64,000 nt of DNA from Segetibacter koreensis DSM 18137 (GCF_000374045.1 NZ_KB893316.1:1-64000); one strand, 5' to 3'; shown: positions 25,881-34,527, numbered from the stretch's first letter. Notes: a model not told the origin generated them from the sequence alone. Numbers and translations: made by a program.

Positions 25881-27587
25881 ATGGTAGAAGTTAATAAGTT
25901 ATTGCCTAAAACACCTACAGGAATAGTTGGCCTTGATGAGATAACCGAGGGAGGCATTCCTACCGCCAGACCTACGCTTATTTGTGGCGCCGCAGGTAGT
26001 GGAAAAACATTGTTTTCAATTGAGTTTATCGTAAAGGGGGCGCTGGAGTTTAATGAACCGGGTGTTTTTATGGCTTTCGAAGAGAAAGCAGAGGAATTGT
26101 CTCTAAACGTCGCTTCACTTGGGTTTGACCTTGAGGCACTGCAAAGAAACAATTTAATTAAAGTTGATCATGTACATATTGAAAGGAGTGAAATAGAAGA
26201 AACCGGTGAATACGATCTCGATGGACTTTTTATACGATTGGGCTATGCGATTGATAGCATAGGTGCTAAACGTGTAGTATTGGATACTATAGAAAACTTA
26301 TTTTCAGGTTTGTCAAACCAATCAATATTAAGGGCAGAGCTGCGGCGATTGTTTCAATGGCTAAAAGAGAAACGCGTTACCGCTATCATTACCGGAGAAA
26401 AGGGTGATGGTTTTCTTACAAGACAAGGGCTTGAAGAGTATGTTTCTGATTGCGTAATATTGTTGGACCACAGAGTTAGCCGACAAATTTCGACAAGACT
26501 TTTACGAATAATAAAATACAGGGGGTCAGTACACGGTACTAATGAGTATCCCTTTTTAATAGATGCAGACGGAATATCTGTTTTGCCAATTACCTCCCTT
26601 AAACTTGAACACAGCGTTTCCTCTGAAAGAGTTTCGTCAGGCATTCCCTCATTAGATAAAATGCTTGAAGGACAGGGTTTTTTTAAAGGAAGCAGCATAC
26701 TTGTATCAGGAACTGCGGGTACAGGCAAAACAAGCATCGCCGCATATTTTGCAAACGAAACGTGTAAGAACAAAAAAAAGTGCGTCTATTTTGCTTTTGA
26801 GGAATCTCCGCAACAGATTATAAGAAATATGCGGTCGATAGGGATTGATCTACAGGAACATATTGACAACGGATTTCTTGAGTTTCACGCATCAAGACCG
26901 ACTTTGAATGGCCTTGAAATGCACCTTGTTGCTATTCATAAAATAGTTAAAAGGTTTAAACCCGAGGCTATTATACTCGATCCAATAACAAATCTCATTA
27001 CTGTAGGCGCTGTAAGCGAAGTAAAAGCAATGCTTATAAGGCTGATAGATTTTTTACAGGCAGAGCAAATTACAGTAATGTTTACCGCATTGACACTTAC
27101 AACTGTTATAAACGAACAAACAGATGAAGGAGTTTCTTCGTTGGTAGATGCATGGCTGCTTGTAAGAGATATTGAATTTAATGGCGAAAGAAATCGTGGA
27201 TTGTATATTATGAAATCGAGAGGCATGCGGCATTCAAACCAGGTGAGAGAATTCGTAATATCAAATGAAGGTTTAAAGCTGGTAGACGTGTACCTGGGAC
27301 CAGAAGGGGTTTTAACGGGTTCTGCAAGAGAGGCCCAACAATTGATGGAGGAAACAGGTGTGGTTTTGCGCACCCACGCGGTAACAAGAAAAGACAGAGA
27401 AATAGAAAGGAAGCGAATGGTGTTGCAGGCAAAAATAGAAAGCTTAAAAGAAGAATTTGAATCTGTAACAGAAGAATTAAACAAAAGCTACGTAGAAGAA
27501 GAATTGAGGAAAGAGGTAATGGAAAAAAATCGTGAACAAATAATAAAAAGCAGGCATAATGGAAACATTAACAAATCCGACAGTTAA
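25881..27587 (+). CDS. kaiC: KaiC-like two-domain ATPase
   Basis: This 568-residue RecA-type ATPase has two KaiC domains. Domain CI has Walker A GAAGSGKT (36-43) and catalytic Glu67-Glu68. Domain CII has Walker A GTAGTGKT (277-284) and Glu307-Glu308. At the position of the cyanobacterial phosphosites Ser431/Thr432 it has Ser419-Ser420 ([12 protein letters not shown]). The C-terminus (about 500-568) is a charged coiled coil, longer than the KaiA-binding tail of cyanobacterial KaiC. Two kaiB genes and a histidine kinase follow in one operon and no kaiA is present. Likely an hourglass-like timer or stress-signalling ATPase rather than a proven clock. Confidence 0.93.
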   Translation: MVEVNKLLPKTPTGIVGLDEITEGGIPTARPTLICGAAGSGKTLFSIEFIVKGALEFNEPGVFMAFEEKAEELSLNVASLGFDLEALQRNNLIKVDHVHIERSEIEETGEYDLDGLFIRLGYAIDSIGAKRVVLDTIENLFSGLSNQSILRAELRRLFQWLKEKRVTAIITGEKGDGFLTRQGLEEYVSDCVILLDHRVSRQISTRLLRIIKYRGSVHGTNEYPFLIDADGISVLPITSLKLEHSVSSERVSSGIPSLDKMLEGQGFFKGSSILVSGTAGTGKTSIAAYFANETCKNKKKCVYFAFEESPQQIIRNMRSIGIDLQEHIDNGFLEFHASRPTLNGLEMHLVAIHKIVKRFKPEAIILDPITNLITVGAVSEVKAMLIRLIDFLQAEQITVMFTALTLTTVINEQTDEGVSSLVDAWLLVRDIEFNGERNRGLYIMKSRGMRHSNQVREFVISNEGLKLVDVYLGPEGVLTGSAREAQQLMEETGVVLRTHAVTRKDREIERKRMVLQAKIESLKEEFESVTEELNKSYVEEELRKEVMEKNREQIIKSRHNGNINKSDS

Positions 27588-27882
27588 TCCGGAGCTGGTG
27601 AGCGAAGAAAAATGGGAACTGAGGTTATATGTCGCCGGTAAAACAACTAAATCGGTTGCAGCATTAAATAACCTGAACAAACTGTGTGAAGAATATCTTA
27701 AAGGAAAATATATTATTGAAGTAATTGACCTGCTACAGCATCCTCAACTTGCAGAAGGAGATCAAATTTTTGCAATACCGACACTGGTAAAAAAAGTACC
27801 GGAGCCTATTCGGAAAATAATTGGTGATCTGTCTAACGAAGAAAAAGTTTTGGTAGGCCTTAATATTCGTCCTGCAAAATAA
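27559..27882 (+). CDS. kaiB: KaiB-like protein, first copy
   Basis: The 107-residue thioredoxin-like protein carries the KaiB pattern [50 protein letters not shown] and [17 protein letters not shown]. It lacks the CxxC of true thioredoxins. KaiB binds KaiC after a fold switch and changes its activity. The ATG at 27559 lies inside the last 29 bases of kaiC, so translation is coupled. A second kaiB follows 4 bp after the stop. Confidence 0.92.
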   Translation: METLTNPTVNPELVSEEKWELRLYVAGKTTKSVAALNNLNKLCEEYLKGKYIIEVIDLLQHPQLAEGDQIFAIPTLVKKVPEPIRKIIGDLSNEEKVLVGLNIRPAK

Positions 27883-27886
27883 TAAT

Positions 27887-28213
27887 ATGGGCATTGACAA
27901 AGACCTTTTAGAAAAAGCAGGTGATAATAACAGTAATGAAGGTCTTACATATGTTTTGCGTTTGTTTGTTACAGGAGCTTCTGCAAATTCTGTCAGGGCA
28001 ATAAGTAACTTAAAACAAATATGTGAAACTCATCTTAAAGGAAATTACTCACTTGAGATAATTGATGTCTATCAACAAAAAGCAATAGCTGAAACTGAAC
28101 AAATTATTGCATTACCTCTTCTAATAAAAACACTCCCTTTACCCCGCAAAAGACTTGTTGGTGATATGTCTGAAAAAGACAAAGTTCTTCGTGGTTTAGG
28201 ACTTATTATATAG
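27887..28213 (+). CDS. kaiB: KaiB-like protein, second copy
   Basis: The 108-residue paralogue of the preceding gene keeps the same segments (YVLRLFVTGASANSVRAISNL, YSLEIIDVYQQKAIAETEQIIALPLLIK, RLVGDMSEKDKVL). The two copies clearly differ in sequence, arguing for an old duplication with divided roles, for example one binding KaiC and one binding the kinase. This is an inference. It is followed within 7 bp by the kinase gene. Confidence 0.92.
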   Translation: MGIDKDLLEKAGDNNSNEGLTYVLRLFVTGASANSVRAISNLKQICETHLKGNYSLEIIDVYQQKAIAETEQIIALPLLIKTLPLPRKRLVGDMSEKDKVLRGLGLII

Positions 28214-28220
28214 ATGTTAG

Positions 28221-29510
28221 ATGGAAGCGAAAACCTACGAAGAACTGGTAAATGAAGTGAACGACCTGCGTCTCCAACTGGAGGAGGCGAACGATACTAT
28301 TGATGCTATAAGAACAGGCAAAGTAGACGCTCTTGTTGTAAAAGGGAAAAAGGGTCACGAATTATATACCTTAAAAACAGCAGATCAGACCTATCGTCTT
28401 TTTATTGAAAAAATGATTGAAGGCGCGGTAACATTAGATCAGCATGGAATAATTCTTTACAGCAATTCGCAATTTGCTTTAATGGTAAACATGCCGTTGT
28501 CGAAAGTGATCGGGTTATCTTTTAGTAATTTTATCGATCCTGCTTCAAAGCAACAATTTTCTTCACTTTTCAAGCGGGGTTGGAAAGAAGATTGCAAAGG
28601 GGAAATAGTCTTAGTGCATGAAGGCAAGAATAGAGAATTTCAACTTTCATTTACTTCACTTGAACTGGATGAAGGCGTTTCGCTAAGCATTATTCTCACT
28701 GACCTTACCGAGCAAAAAGAAAACCAAAGACAGTTAAAGCTAAATAATAAAAAATTAGAGGAAATTAATTGTGCCCTTGAGACCAGCAACCACGATTTAC
28801 AGCAGTTCGCTTCTGTAGCTTCTCACGATTTGCAGGAACCTCTTCGCAAAATTCAAATTTATTCTAATCTTCTGCAGGAAAAACACCTGGCAGAGTTGAC
28901 ACCCTCTGCCAGTTTATACCTTCATAAAATTGTAGCTTCTACCGAGCGAATGAGAGTTCTTATACATGATATTTTATCCTTTTCCCGTTTATCAGCTAAT
29001 GACATCAAATATGAGCTAACAGATTTAAAATCATTAACGGAAGAGTTGCTAAAAGATTTTGAAATATTGGTTGAAGAAAAAAAAGCGACAATAATCATCG
29101 GAGACCTGCCAATGATAGAAGTTAATCCGGGACAAATAAGACAGGTATTGCAAAACATTATAAGTAATGCAATAAAGTTTTCGCGACAAGATGTTAGCCC
29201 TGAAATACATATTTCGGGCACCAGAATATGTGACAATTTATATGACAGTGATCCGCTAACTGACGGTCCTTATGCCTGCATCAGAATAAAAGATAACGGG
29301 ATTGGGTTTGATGAAAAGTATATGTCGAATGTATTTACCCTTTTTAAAAGATTGCACCCAAAAGACAAGTACGAGGGAACGGGTATAGGTCTTGCCATTG
29401 CCAAAAGAATTATTGAAAAACATAATGGCAATATAACCGCTCGTAGTACAGAAGGCGTTGGTTCAGAATTTATTATTGTTTTGCCTGTGCACCAGCAGCA
29501 GGTCGTATAA
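28221..29510 (+). CDS. PAS-domain sensor histidine kinase linked to KaiBC
   Basis: This 429-residue soluble kinase begins with a short coiled coil (about 5-45, ending AIRTGKVDALVV), then a PAS domain (about 53-165), a HisKA dimerisation domain with phospho-acceptor His202 (SVASHDLQEPLRK), and an HATPase domain with N-box Asn316 (NIISNAIKF), G1 KDNGIGF and G2 GTGIGLAIAK. There is no transmembrane segment, so it senses a cytoplasmic signal. Its place as last gene of the kai operon suggests a SasA- or CikA-like output role. The N-terminus is not a KaiB-like domain, unlike SasA. No response regulator is adjacent. Confidence 0.9.
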   Translation: MEAKTYEELVNEVNDLRLQLEEANDTIDAIRTGKVDALVVKGKKGHELYTLKTADQTYRLFIEKMIEGAVTLDQHGIILYSNSQFALMVNMPLSKVIGLSFSNFIDPASKQQFSSLFKRGWKEDCKGEIVLVHEGKNREFQLSFTSLELDEGVSLSIILTDLTEQKENQRQLKLNNKKLEEINCALETSNHDLQQFASVASHDLQEPLRKIQIYSNLLQEKHLAELTPSASLYLHKIVASTERMRVLIHDILSFSRLSANDIKYELTDLKSLTEELLKDFEILVEEKKATIIIGDLPMIEVNPGQIRQVLQNIISNAIKFSRQDVSPEIHISGTRICDNLYDSDPLTDGPYACIRIKDNGIGFDEKYMSNVFTLFKRLHPKDKYEGTGIGLAIAKRIIEKHNGNITARSTEGVGSEFIIVLPVHQQQVV

Positions 29511-29725
29511 TAAAGTAAGAAATCAGTAGACCGCCTTGCAACTTCAATTAGCTTGCTACATTAAAAACAAAAACCTAGATAATTCCTTTGACCGATACTT
29601 ACAGGATATATTTTCAACTACAATGGGCTGTAGGCGGAAATTTTTAGAAACTATTTCGCCTTCTTATATTGTTTATACCAATACCAAATTATGATATTAG
29701 TCATTTTTCCGCTTTAATCATCAAG

Positions 29726-29745
29726 ATACTTTTGCGAAAAAGTAT
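29726..29745 (+). promoter_or_regulatory. Palindrome overlapping the hmp start codon (possible operator)
   Basis: ATACTTTT (29726-29733) and AAAAGTAT (29738-29745) are perfect 8-bp inverted repeats with a 4-bp spacer. The right arm runs into the ATG at 29744. With its flanks it reads AAGATACTTTT, distantly like the NsrR-type operator AAGATGCATTT. A nitric-oxide-responsive repressor site is possible but unproven. Confidence 0.4.
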
Positions 29746-30964
29746 GACAATGACAATACAACAAAAGGATTTAGTAAAGGCAACGGTGCCCGTGTTGAAG
29801 GAGAATGGAGTTGTGCTAACAACACATTTTTATAACCGGATGCTGAGTCAAAACCCTGAGCTGAGAAACGTTTTTAACAGCGGAAATCAACATAATAGTT
29901 TGCAACCAACTGCATTGGCAATGGCAGTTTTAGCTTATGCTGAAAATATTGATGATCCATCTGTTCTGAAAAACGCGGTAAATAGAATTGCAAATAAACA
30001 TGTAAGTCTTGATATTCGTCCCGAGCATTATGCGATTGTAGGTAAACACCTGCTTGCCTCAATTGGCGAAGTTCTCGGCGACGCCGCTACTCCAGAACTC
30101 GTAGATGCATGGGCTGTGGCTTACGACCAGTTAGCACGTATTTTTATTGGGGCAGAGGCTGATTTGTATAGTGGTTCAATTGCAAAAGAAGGCGGATGGA
30201 CAGGATGGAGACCATTTATTATTAAGAAAAAAGTGAGGGAATCAAAAGAAATTACTTCTTTTTATCTCTATCCTTCAGACGGAGGTAAGGTTCGCAGTTT
30301 TCTTCCTGGTCAATATATCAGTGTACGATTGTTTCTGCCTGAAATAAACGTATTTCAGCCGCGCCAATACAGCCTCTCAAGCGCATATAATGATTCCTAT
30401 TATCGTATTTCGGTAAAAAGAGAAGCAGGTAACAATCTTAAACCTGAAGGCCTTGTTAGTAACCGGCTTCACCATCATCTAAAGGAGGGAGATGTTATTG
30501 AAGTTGCACCTCCTGCTGGTGATTTCACTTTTGATATTAATAAAGAAAGCCCTGTATTTTATATAAGTGGGGGAGTTGGTGTAACTCCGTTATTTAGTAT
30601 GCTCGAAACGCTTGTTAAGGCAGGTAGCGACAGAGAAATTACTTGGATTCATGGTGCACGCCACCCTGAAGTTCATGCTTTTAAACATGCTGTTGCAGAA
30701 CTTTCTGATCATCACGGAGGGGTAGACGTTCATACCTTTTACGATGAAATAGAACTTGAAGAAGCGGACAATGAAGATAATTTGTACGAAGGTTTTGTTG
30801 ACCTGGAAAAATTGAACAAAAGTATTGAACCTGGGGCTGATTACTATATCTGTGGTCCTGCTCCATTTATAAAGAAACACCACGAATTTTTGAGATCAAA
30901 AGGTGTTGAGAAATCATCAATACATTTTGAAGAGTTTGGTCCTTCAATTTTAATAGTAAATTAA
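29744..30964 (+). CDS. hmp: Flavohaemoprotein / nitric oxide dioxygenase
   Basis: The 406-residue protein has an N-terminal globin domain (about 1-145, proximal His in ANKHVSL), a FAD-binding reductase domain (about 155-265, RQYSLSSAYND) and an NAD-binding domain (GGVGVTPLFSMLETL, CGPAPFI). It converts NO and O2 to nitrate using NADH. The start at ATG 29744 gives the normal family length; the frame extends upstream to 29669 but that part is not conserved. A 12-bp hairpin terminates it. Confidence 0.93.
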   Translation: MTMTIQQKDLVKATVPVLKENGVVLTTHFYNRMLSQNPELRNVFNSGNQHNSLQPTALAMAVLAYAENIDDPSVLKNAVNRIANKHVSLDIRPEHYAIVGKHLLASIGEVLGDAATPELVDAWAVAYDQLARIFIGAEADLYSGSIAKEGGWTGWRPFIIKKKVRESKEITSFYLYPSDGGKVRSFLPGQYISVRLFLPEINVFQPRQYSLSSAYNDSYYRISVKREAGNNLKPEGLVSNRLHHHLKEGDVIEVAPPAGDFTFDINKESPVFYISGGVGVTPLFSMLETLVKAGSDREITWIHGARHPEVHAFKHAVAELSDHHGGVDVHTFYDEIELEEADNEDNLYEGFVDLEKLNKSIEPGADYYICGPAPFIKKHHEFLRSKGVEKSSIHFEEFGPSILIVN

Positions 30965-30977
30965 GCATTTGGCAGTT

Positions 30978-31023
30978 AAATCAAAGAAGTTATTTTCTTA
31001 CAGATAGCTTCTTTGATTTTTAG
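30978..31023 (+). terminator. Intrinsic terminator after hmp
   Basis: AAATCAAAGAAG (30978-30989) and CTTCTTTGATTT (31008-31019) form a perfect 12-bp stem followed by a T-rich tail. Confidence 0.85.
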
Positions 31024-31150
31024 ATATGTAAAAAGCAAGTACTAATTGTCTTGCATTCAATTCAAAACTTATCTAAGAAATTCTTACAATTCTAGCCAGT
31101 TCTTTAAATAATAGTAATTAATAATAAAATGAAAAACTGATCTAAAGATT

Positions 31151-31585
31151 TCACCTAACCCGTATAAACTTTTCTGTTTTGCCAAAAAAGGAAAATCCGA
31201 TATAACCTCTTACCGACATCGTTTTTTGATCTGTGAGTTTTATTGAAGATTTGTATTCTTTGCCATCCTGCGGATTATATATTTTACCACCTTTCCATTC
31301 TTCGTTATCGAATATAAAATCCCGCAACATGATCAATCCTAAAAGCTTGTTATTACGTACGTTTTCATCAGGATTTTTAAAATCAACTTTTGGACTGCCT
31401 GTTTTGTCGTATGGATGTTTTAGCCATATTATCTTACCATAATACTTTCCATTATTTTTATAAATCTGAATATGACCTTTGTTAGTGCTGTTTGCCCATA
31501 CGCCTAAAATGGCATCAGCATTAAAGGCCGCAAAGAGCTGATATGCAGAAAAAACGAAAATGAACAAAAAAGCAATTTTTTTCAT
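31151..31585 (-). CDS. DUF2147 exported protein
   Basis: The 144-residue protein has a signal peptide (MKKIAFLFIFVFSAYQLFA) and a DUF2147 domain: ILGVWANSTNKGHIQIYKNNGKYYGKIIWLK near the N-terminus, GKIYNPQDGKEYKSSIKL in the middle and MSVRGYIGFSFFGKTEKFIRV at the end. It is a lipocalin-like small exported protein of unknown ligand. Monocistronic, convergent with hmp. Confidence 0.88.
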   Translation of the reverse strand: MKKIAFLFIFVFSAYQLFAAFNADAILGVWANSTNKGHIQIYKNNGKYYGKIIWLKHPYDKTGSPKVDFKNPDENVRNNKLLGLIMLRDFIFDNEEWKGGKIYNPQDGKEYKSSIKLTDQKTMSVRGYIGFSFFGKTEKFIRVR

Positions 31586-31651
31586 ATTCTCAAATATCCT
31601 AAATTATATTTATAAACAAAAGGTTGAAGGAAAGCATTAACAAATGTTAGT

Positions 31652-31927
31652 TCATAACATGTCCTTGAATTTGTCTGTCGATTGTAACACTTTATCAGCA
31701 AACTCGCATATCGGCAAAATTTTTAGCTTTTCTTGCCTCGCATATTCAACTCCTTGCTCTACCAGTCTAAAGCCAACGTCTTTTCCTCTTAAAGATTCAT
31801 CAACTTCTGTATGGTCAATTACCATTTTTCCTTTTTCAATTGTGTAGGTCATTTCAGCTAATTCTTCTCCATTTTGTTCTATAAAAAATGTTCCTTCATT
31901 TCCATCTTCTTTGTGTTGTATAATCAT
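31652..31927 (-). CDS. Small GNAT-like N-acetyltransferase (YidJ type)
   Basis: This 91-residue single-domain protein has the short GNAT form: a beta sheet (AEMTYTIEKGKMVIDHTEV) and the acetyl-CoA loop LRGKDVGFRLVEQGVEYA, followed by KILPICEFA. Such mini-GNATs lack a defined substrate. It is transcribed away from the trp leader. Confidence 0.85.
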   Translation of the reverse strand: MIIQHKEDGNEGTFFIEQNGEELAEMTYTIEKGKMVIDHTEVDESLRGKDVGFRLVEQGVEYARQEKLKILPICEFADKVLQSTDKFKDML

Positions 31928-31986
31928 TAGTGAGGTTTTTATTTATCGTTATGCTTAACGTTCTAACAAAAACCTTGCAAAAAAAA

Positions 31987-32018
31987 TTTGTAAAATAAAA
32001 AATTGTGCTTCATCTTTG
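31987..32018 (+). promoter_or_regulatory. Probable trp operon promoter
   Basis: TTTG (31987-31990) is followed after 20 bp by CATCTTTG (32011-32018), a 7-of-8 match to the Bacteroidota -7 box TAnnTTTG. Transcription would begin near 32024, leaving almost no leader before the leader-peptide ATG at 32027. Confidence 0.5.
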
Positions 32019-32026
32019 TGCAGCAA

Positions 32027-32083
32027 ATGAAAACAATAAATTTAAATAACAATTGGTGGCATAGCATCTCTTTACCGGGGTAG
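32027..32083 (+). CDS. trpL: trp operon leader peptide (18 aa, tandem Trp)
   Basis: An ATG at 32027 opens an 18-codon frame, MKTINLNNNWWHSISLPG, ending in TAG at 32081-32083. Two adjacent Trp codons (32054-32059) are striking in so short a peptide just upstream of trpE, and are the hallmark of ribosome-mediated attenuation. The last codons CCG GGG (32075-32080) are complementary to the 5' arm of the downstream terminator. A ribosome stalled at Trp would leave CCGGGG free to block the terminator; one reaching the stop codon would cover it. Confidence 0.85.
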   Translation: MKTINLNNNWWHSISLPG

Positions 32084-32119
32084 CTGTGTTATTGCTGTTA
32101 TTTTACAACATATTACAAG

Positions 32120-32143
32120 CCCCGGCAAAAGCCGGGGTTTTTT
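32120..32143 (+). terminator. trp attenuator terminator hairpin
   Basis: CCCCGGC (32120-32126) and GCCGGGG (32131-32137) form a 7-bp GC stem with an AAAA loop followed by six T (32138-32143), a textbook intrinsic terminator. It lies 156 bp upstream of trpE and is preceded by no other gene. Its 5' arm CCCCGG can alternatively pair with CCGGGG in the leader ORF at 32075-32080, forming an antiterminator. Confidence 0.88.
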
Positions 32144-32299
32144 ATTTGTTAAGCTTCGCCGCATGGATGAATGGGAATGTTAGATGCAGAACAAAAATTG
32201 GCTGAAAGCTGAAAAGTTGTTGCTATAATAATATTAAAAATTAAATCTGGGTTTCTTCTTTTTTAAAGAAGAATGGCTTGGGTGTGGTAAATAAAAATT

Positions 32300-33715
32300 A
32301 TGAAACCTATTGTATTTGAAACTACATGTAAGAAGATGCTTGCTGATGTTTACACCCCTGTGGGTATTTATCTGCGATTGCGAGACCGGTTTCCTGGCAG
32401 TATTTTATTGGAGAGCTCTGATTTTCATGCTGCTGAAAACAGTTTTTCGTTTATATGTATAAAACCCGTTGCCGGTATTCAGGTGACTACAACTGACACA
32501 TTTGAATTTAAATATCCCAACGAACCTGTAATTAGGAAAAATTTAAGTGGAAAAGATGCAGTGGTTTCAGAACTCGATTTCTTTTTAAAACGGTTTCAAC
32601 CTTCAAATAAAAGTGAAATTCCTGTGTCTCAGGGTTTGTTTGGCTACACGACTTTTGACGCTGTTCAGTTTTTTGAAGATGTAAAGCTAAAAGATGGAAA
32701 GGACGAACCAAATGCTATTCCGCTAATGAGATACAGGTTGTATCAGTATGTTATTGCTATCAATCATTTTAAAGACGAATTATACATTTGTGAGAACAAA
32801 ATAAAAGGTCTTGAAAGCGAACTCGAACTTATAGTTTCCCTTATTAGAAGCAAGGATGTTCCTGTGTTTCCTTTTAAGGTTACAGGTGAAGAAACTTCTA
32901 ACCTTACCGATGAAGAATACGTTGAGATGGTAAAAAGAGGAAAAAAAAGTTGCCACAGGGGAGACGTTTTTCAGATTGTTCTCAGCAGAAGATTTGAGCA
33001 AACTTTTACAGGGGATGAATTCAATGTTTATAGAGCTTTACGAAGTGTAAATCCGAGTCCTTACTTATTCTACTTCGATTACAACGACTATCGATTAATG
33101 GGAAGTTCTCCTGAAAGCCAGTTGATTATTAAAAATAATAAGGCGATTGTGCACCCTATTGCAGGTACGTTTAAAAGAACAGGGAACGATGAACAGGATG
33201 AACTTCTTGCAGAAAAGTTACTGAAAGACCCAAAAGAAAATGCAGAACATGTAATGCTCGTTGACCTCGCCCGTAATGATCTTAGCCATAACGCAGATAA
33301 TGTTCATGTGTCAAGTTTTCGTAAGGTTCATTACTATTCTCATGTTATTCATTTGGTAAGTGAGGTTACCGGAAATCCAAAACCTGGTACAAATCCTTTT
33401 GAATTGCTAGCCTCAACATTTCCGGCGGGCACTCTTAGTGGCGCGCCTAAAGTAAAAGCAATGCAGCTAATCGATGAATATGAAAAAACTTCACGCAGTT
33501 ACTATGGAGGTACGATTGGTGTTGTCGGCTTCAATGGTGAGCTAAATCATGCGATTATGATTCGCTCATTCTTAAGCAAACAAAACACTCTTTTTTACCA
33601 GGCAGGAGCCGGTGTTGTAGATGCCTCAGTGCCAGAAAGTGAATTGCAAGAGGTAAACAATAAATTGAATGCATTAAAGACAGCAATTAAATTAGCAGAG
33701 ACTATTTGCGAATAA
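32300..33715 (+). CDS. trpE: Anthranilate synthase component I
   Basis: The 471-residue chorismate-utilising enzyme has the N-terminal feedback-inhibition motif LLESSDF and the catalytic core with GDVFQIVLSRRF, PSPYLFYFDY, GTFKRTG and STFPAGTLSGAPKVKAM. With TrpG it makes anthranilate from chorismate and glutamine. It is the first structural gene after the attenuator at 32027-32143, and trpG follows in the same direction. Confidence 0.95.
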   Translation: MKPIVFETTCKKMLADVYTPVGIYLRLRDRFPGSILLESSDFHAAENSFSFICIKPVAGIQVTTTDTFEFKYPNEPVIRKNLSGKDAVVSELDFFLKRFQPSNKSEIPVSQGLFGYTTFDAVQFFEDVKLKDGKDEPNAIPLMRYRLYQYVIAINHFKDELYICENKIKGLESELELIVSLIRSKDVPVFPFKVTGEETSNLTDEEYVEMVKRGKKSCHRGDVFQIVLSRRFEQTFTGDEFNVYRALRSVNPSPYLFYFDYNDYRLMGSSPESQLIIKNNKAIVHPIAGTFKRTGNDEQDELLAEKLLKDPKENAEHVMLVDLARNDLSHNADNVHVSSFRKVHYYSHVIHLVSEVTGNPKPGTNPFELLASTFPAGTLSGAPKVKAMQLIDEYEKTSRSYYGGTIGVVGFNGELNHAIMIRSFLSKQNTLFYQAGAGVVDASVPESELQEVNNKLNALKTAIKLAETICE

Positions 33716-33823
33716 TTATTAGGGTAGCAATACTATTAATAATTATTCTGTCTCTCACTTGTGCTAAATAGCAATATTGAACAAATAATAAAACAAATCT
33801 TCGTTTTTGGCGAAGTGGTTGAA

Positions 33824-34390
33824 ATGAAAATATTAGTTTTTGATAATTACGACAGCTTTACTTACAACCTTGTTCATTTGGTCGAAAAGATAACACATGA
33901 AAAGGTGGATGTTTACCGCAACGACCAAATTCCATTGGAAAAGATAAAAGAGTACGACAAGATTATTTTATCTCCGGGTCCCGGAATTCCGTCAGAAGCA
34001 GGTTTATTATTGGATGTAATAAGAGAATATGCGGCCACCAAGTCAATATTAGGTGTTTGCCTTGGTCACCAGGCGATTGGAGAAGTATTTGGGGGACAGC
34101 TTGAAAACCTTTCATCTGTTTTTCATGGCGTGGCTACTCCTTGCCAGCTTGCGAGCGATAATACACTATTTAAAGGATTACCAGGGCAAATTGAAGTTGG
34201 AAGATATCATAGCTGGGTAGTAAAAGAAGAGGGTTTTCCCGAAGAACTTGAAATTACTGCAAGAGATGATAATAATTATATTATGGGTTTACAACATAAA
34301 ACATATGATGTAAAAGGTGTACAATTTCATCCCGAGAGTGTGTTGACACCCGATGGAGAAACGATTTTGAGAAATTGGTTGGGCGTCTGA
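33824..34390 (+). CDS. trpG: Anthranilate synthase component II, glutamine amidotransferase
   Basis: The 188-residue class I amidotransferase begins MKILVFDNYDSFTYNLVH and has the oxyanion loop SPGPGIP, nucleophile Cys in GVCLGHQAIGE, and the His-Glu pair in VQFHPESV. It supplies ammonia to TrpE. I chose the ATG at 33824 because the upstream in-frame extension (from 33761) is not part of the family. The next gene, trpD, is 137 bp away across an inverted-repeat region. Confidence 0.95.
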   Translation: MKILVFDNYDSFTYNLVHLVEKITHEKVDVYRNDQIPLEKIKEYDKIILSPGPGIPSEAGLLLDVIREYAATKSILGVCLGHQAIGEVFGGQLENLSSVFHGVATPCQLASDNTLFKGLPGQIEVGRYHSWVVKEEGFPEELEITARDDNNYIMGLQHKTYDVKGVQFHPESVLTPDGETILRNWLGV

Positions 34391-34510
34391 ACTGGGATGT
34401 GTGAGATGAATGGGATAGAGATGAAAAATCTTCTCCAATTCATCCCATAATTCCCAACAATCCCATTATCCTAGTTCAGATAATTTCTAACATTCCCACT
34501 AATCCCAGTT
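34390..34510. repeat. Intergenic inverted repeat between trpG and trpD
   Basis: AACTGGGAT (34390-34398) is the exact complement of ATCCCAGTT (34502-34510). Inside, ATGGGAT (34410-34416) pairs with ATCCCAT (34442-34448). Motifs of the type ATTCCCA / ATCCCA recur within the unit, and a related GATGAATGGGAATGTTAGATG-like tract lies near 32165. It looks like a MITE-like or structural intergenic repeat within the operon. Confidence 0.55.
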
Positions 34511-34527
34511 AAGACAAAAAGCATAAT

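Noticed and set aside
26936-27484. Minus-strand ORF of 182 codons within kaiC
   Set aside because: Antisense shadow of a strongly conserved gene; very Ser/Thr-rich composition typical of reverse-frame translation.
32060-32062. Leader-peptide His codon as evidence for dual Trp/His attenuation
   Set aside because: A single His codon gives little stalling; only the Trp pair is a convincing control signal.
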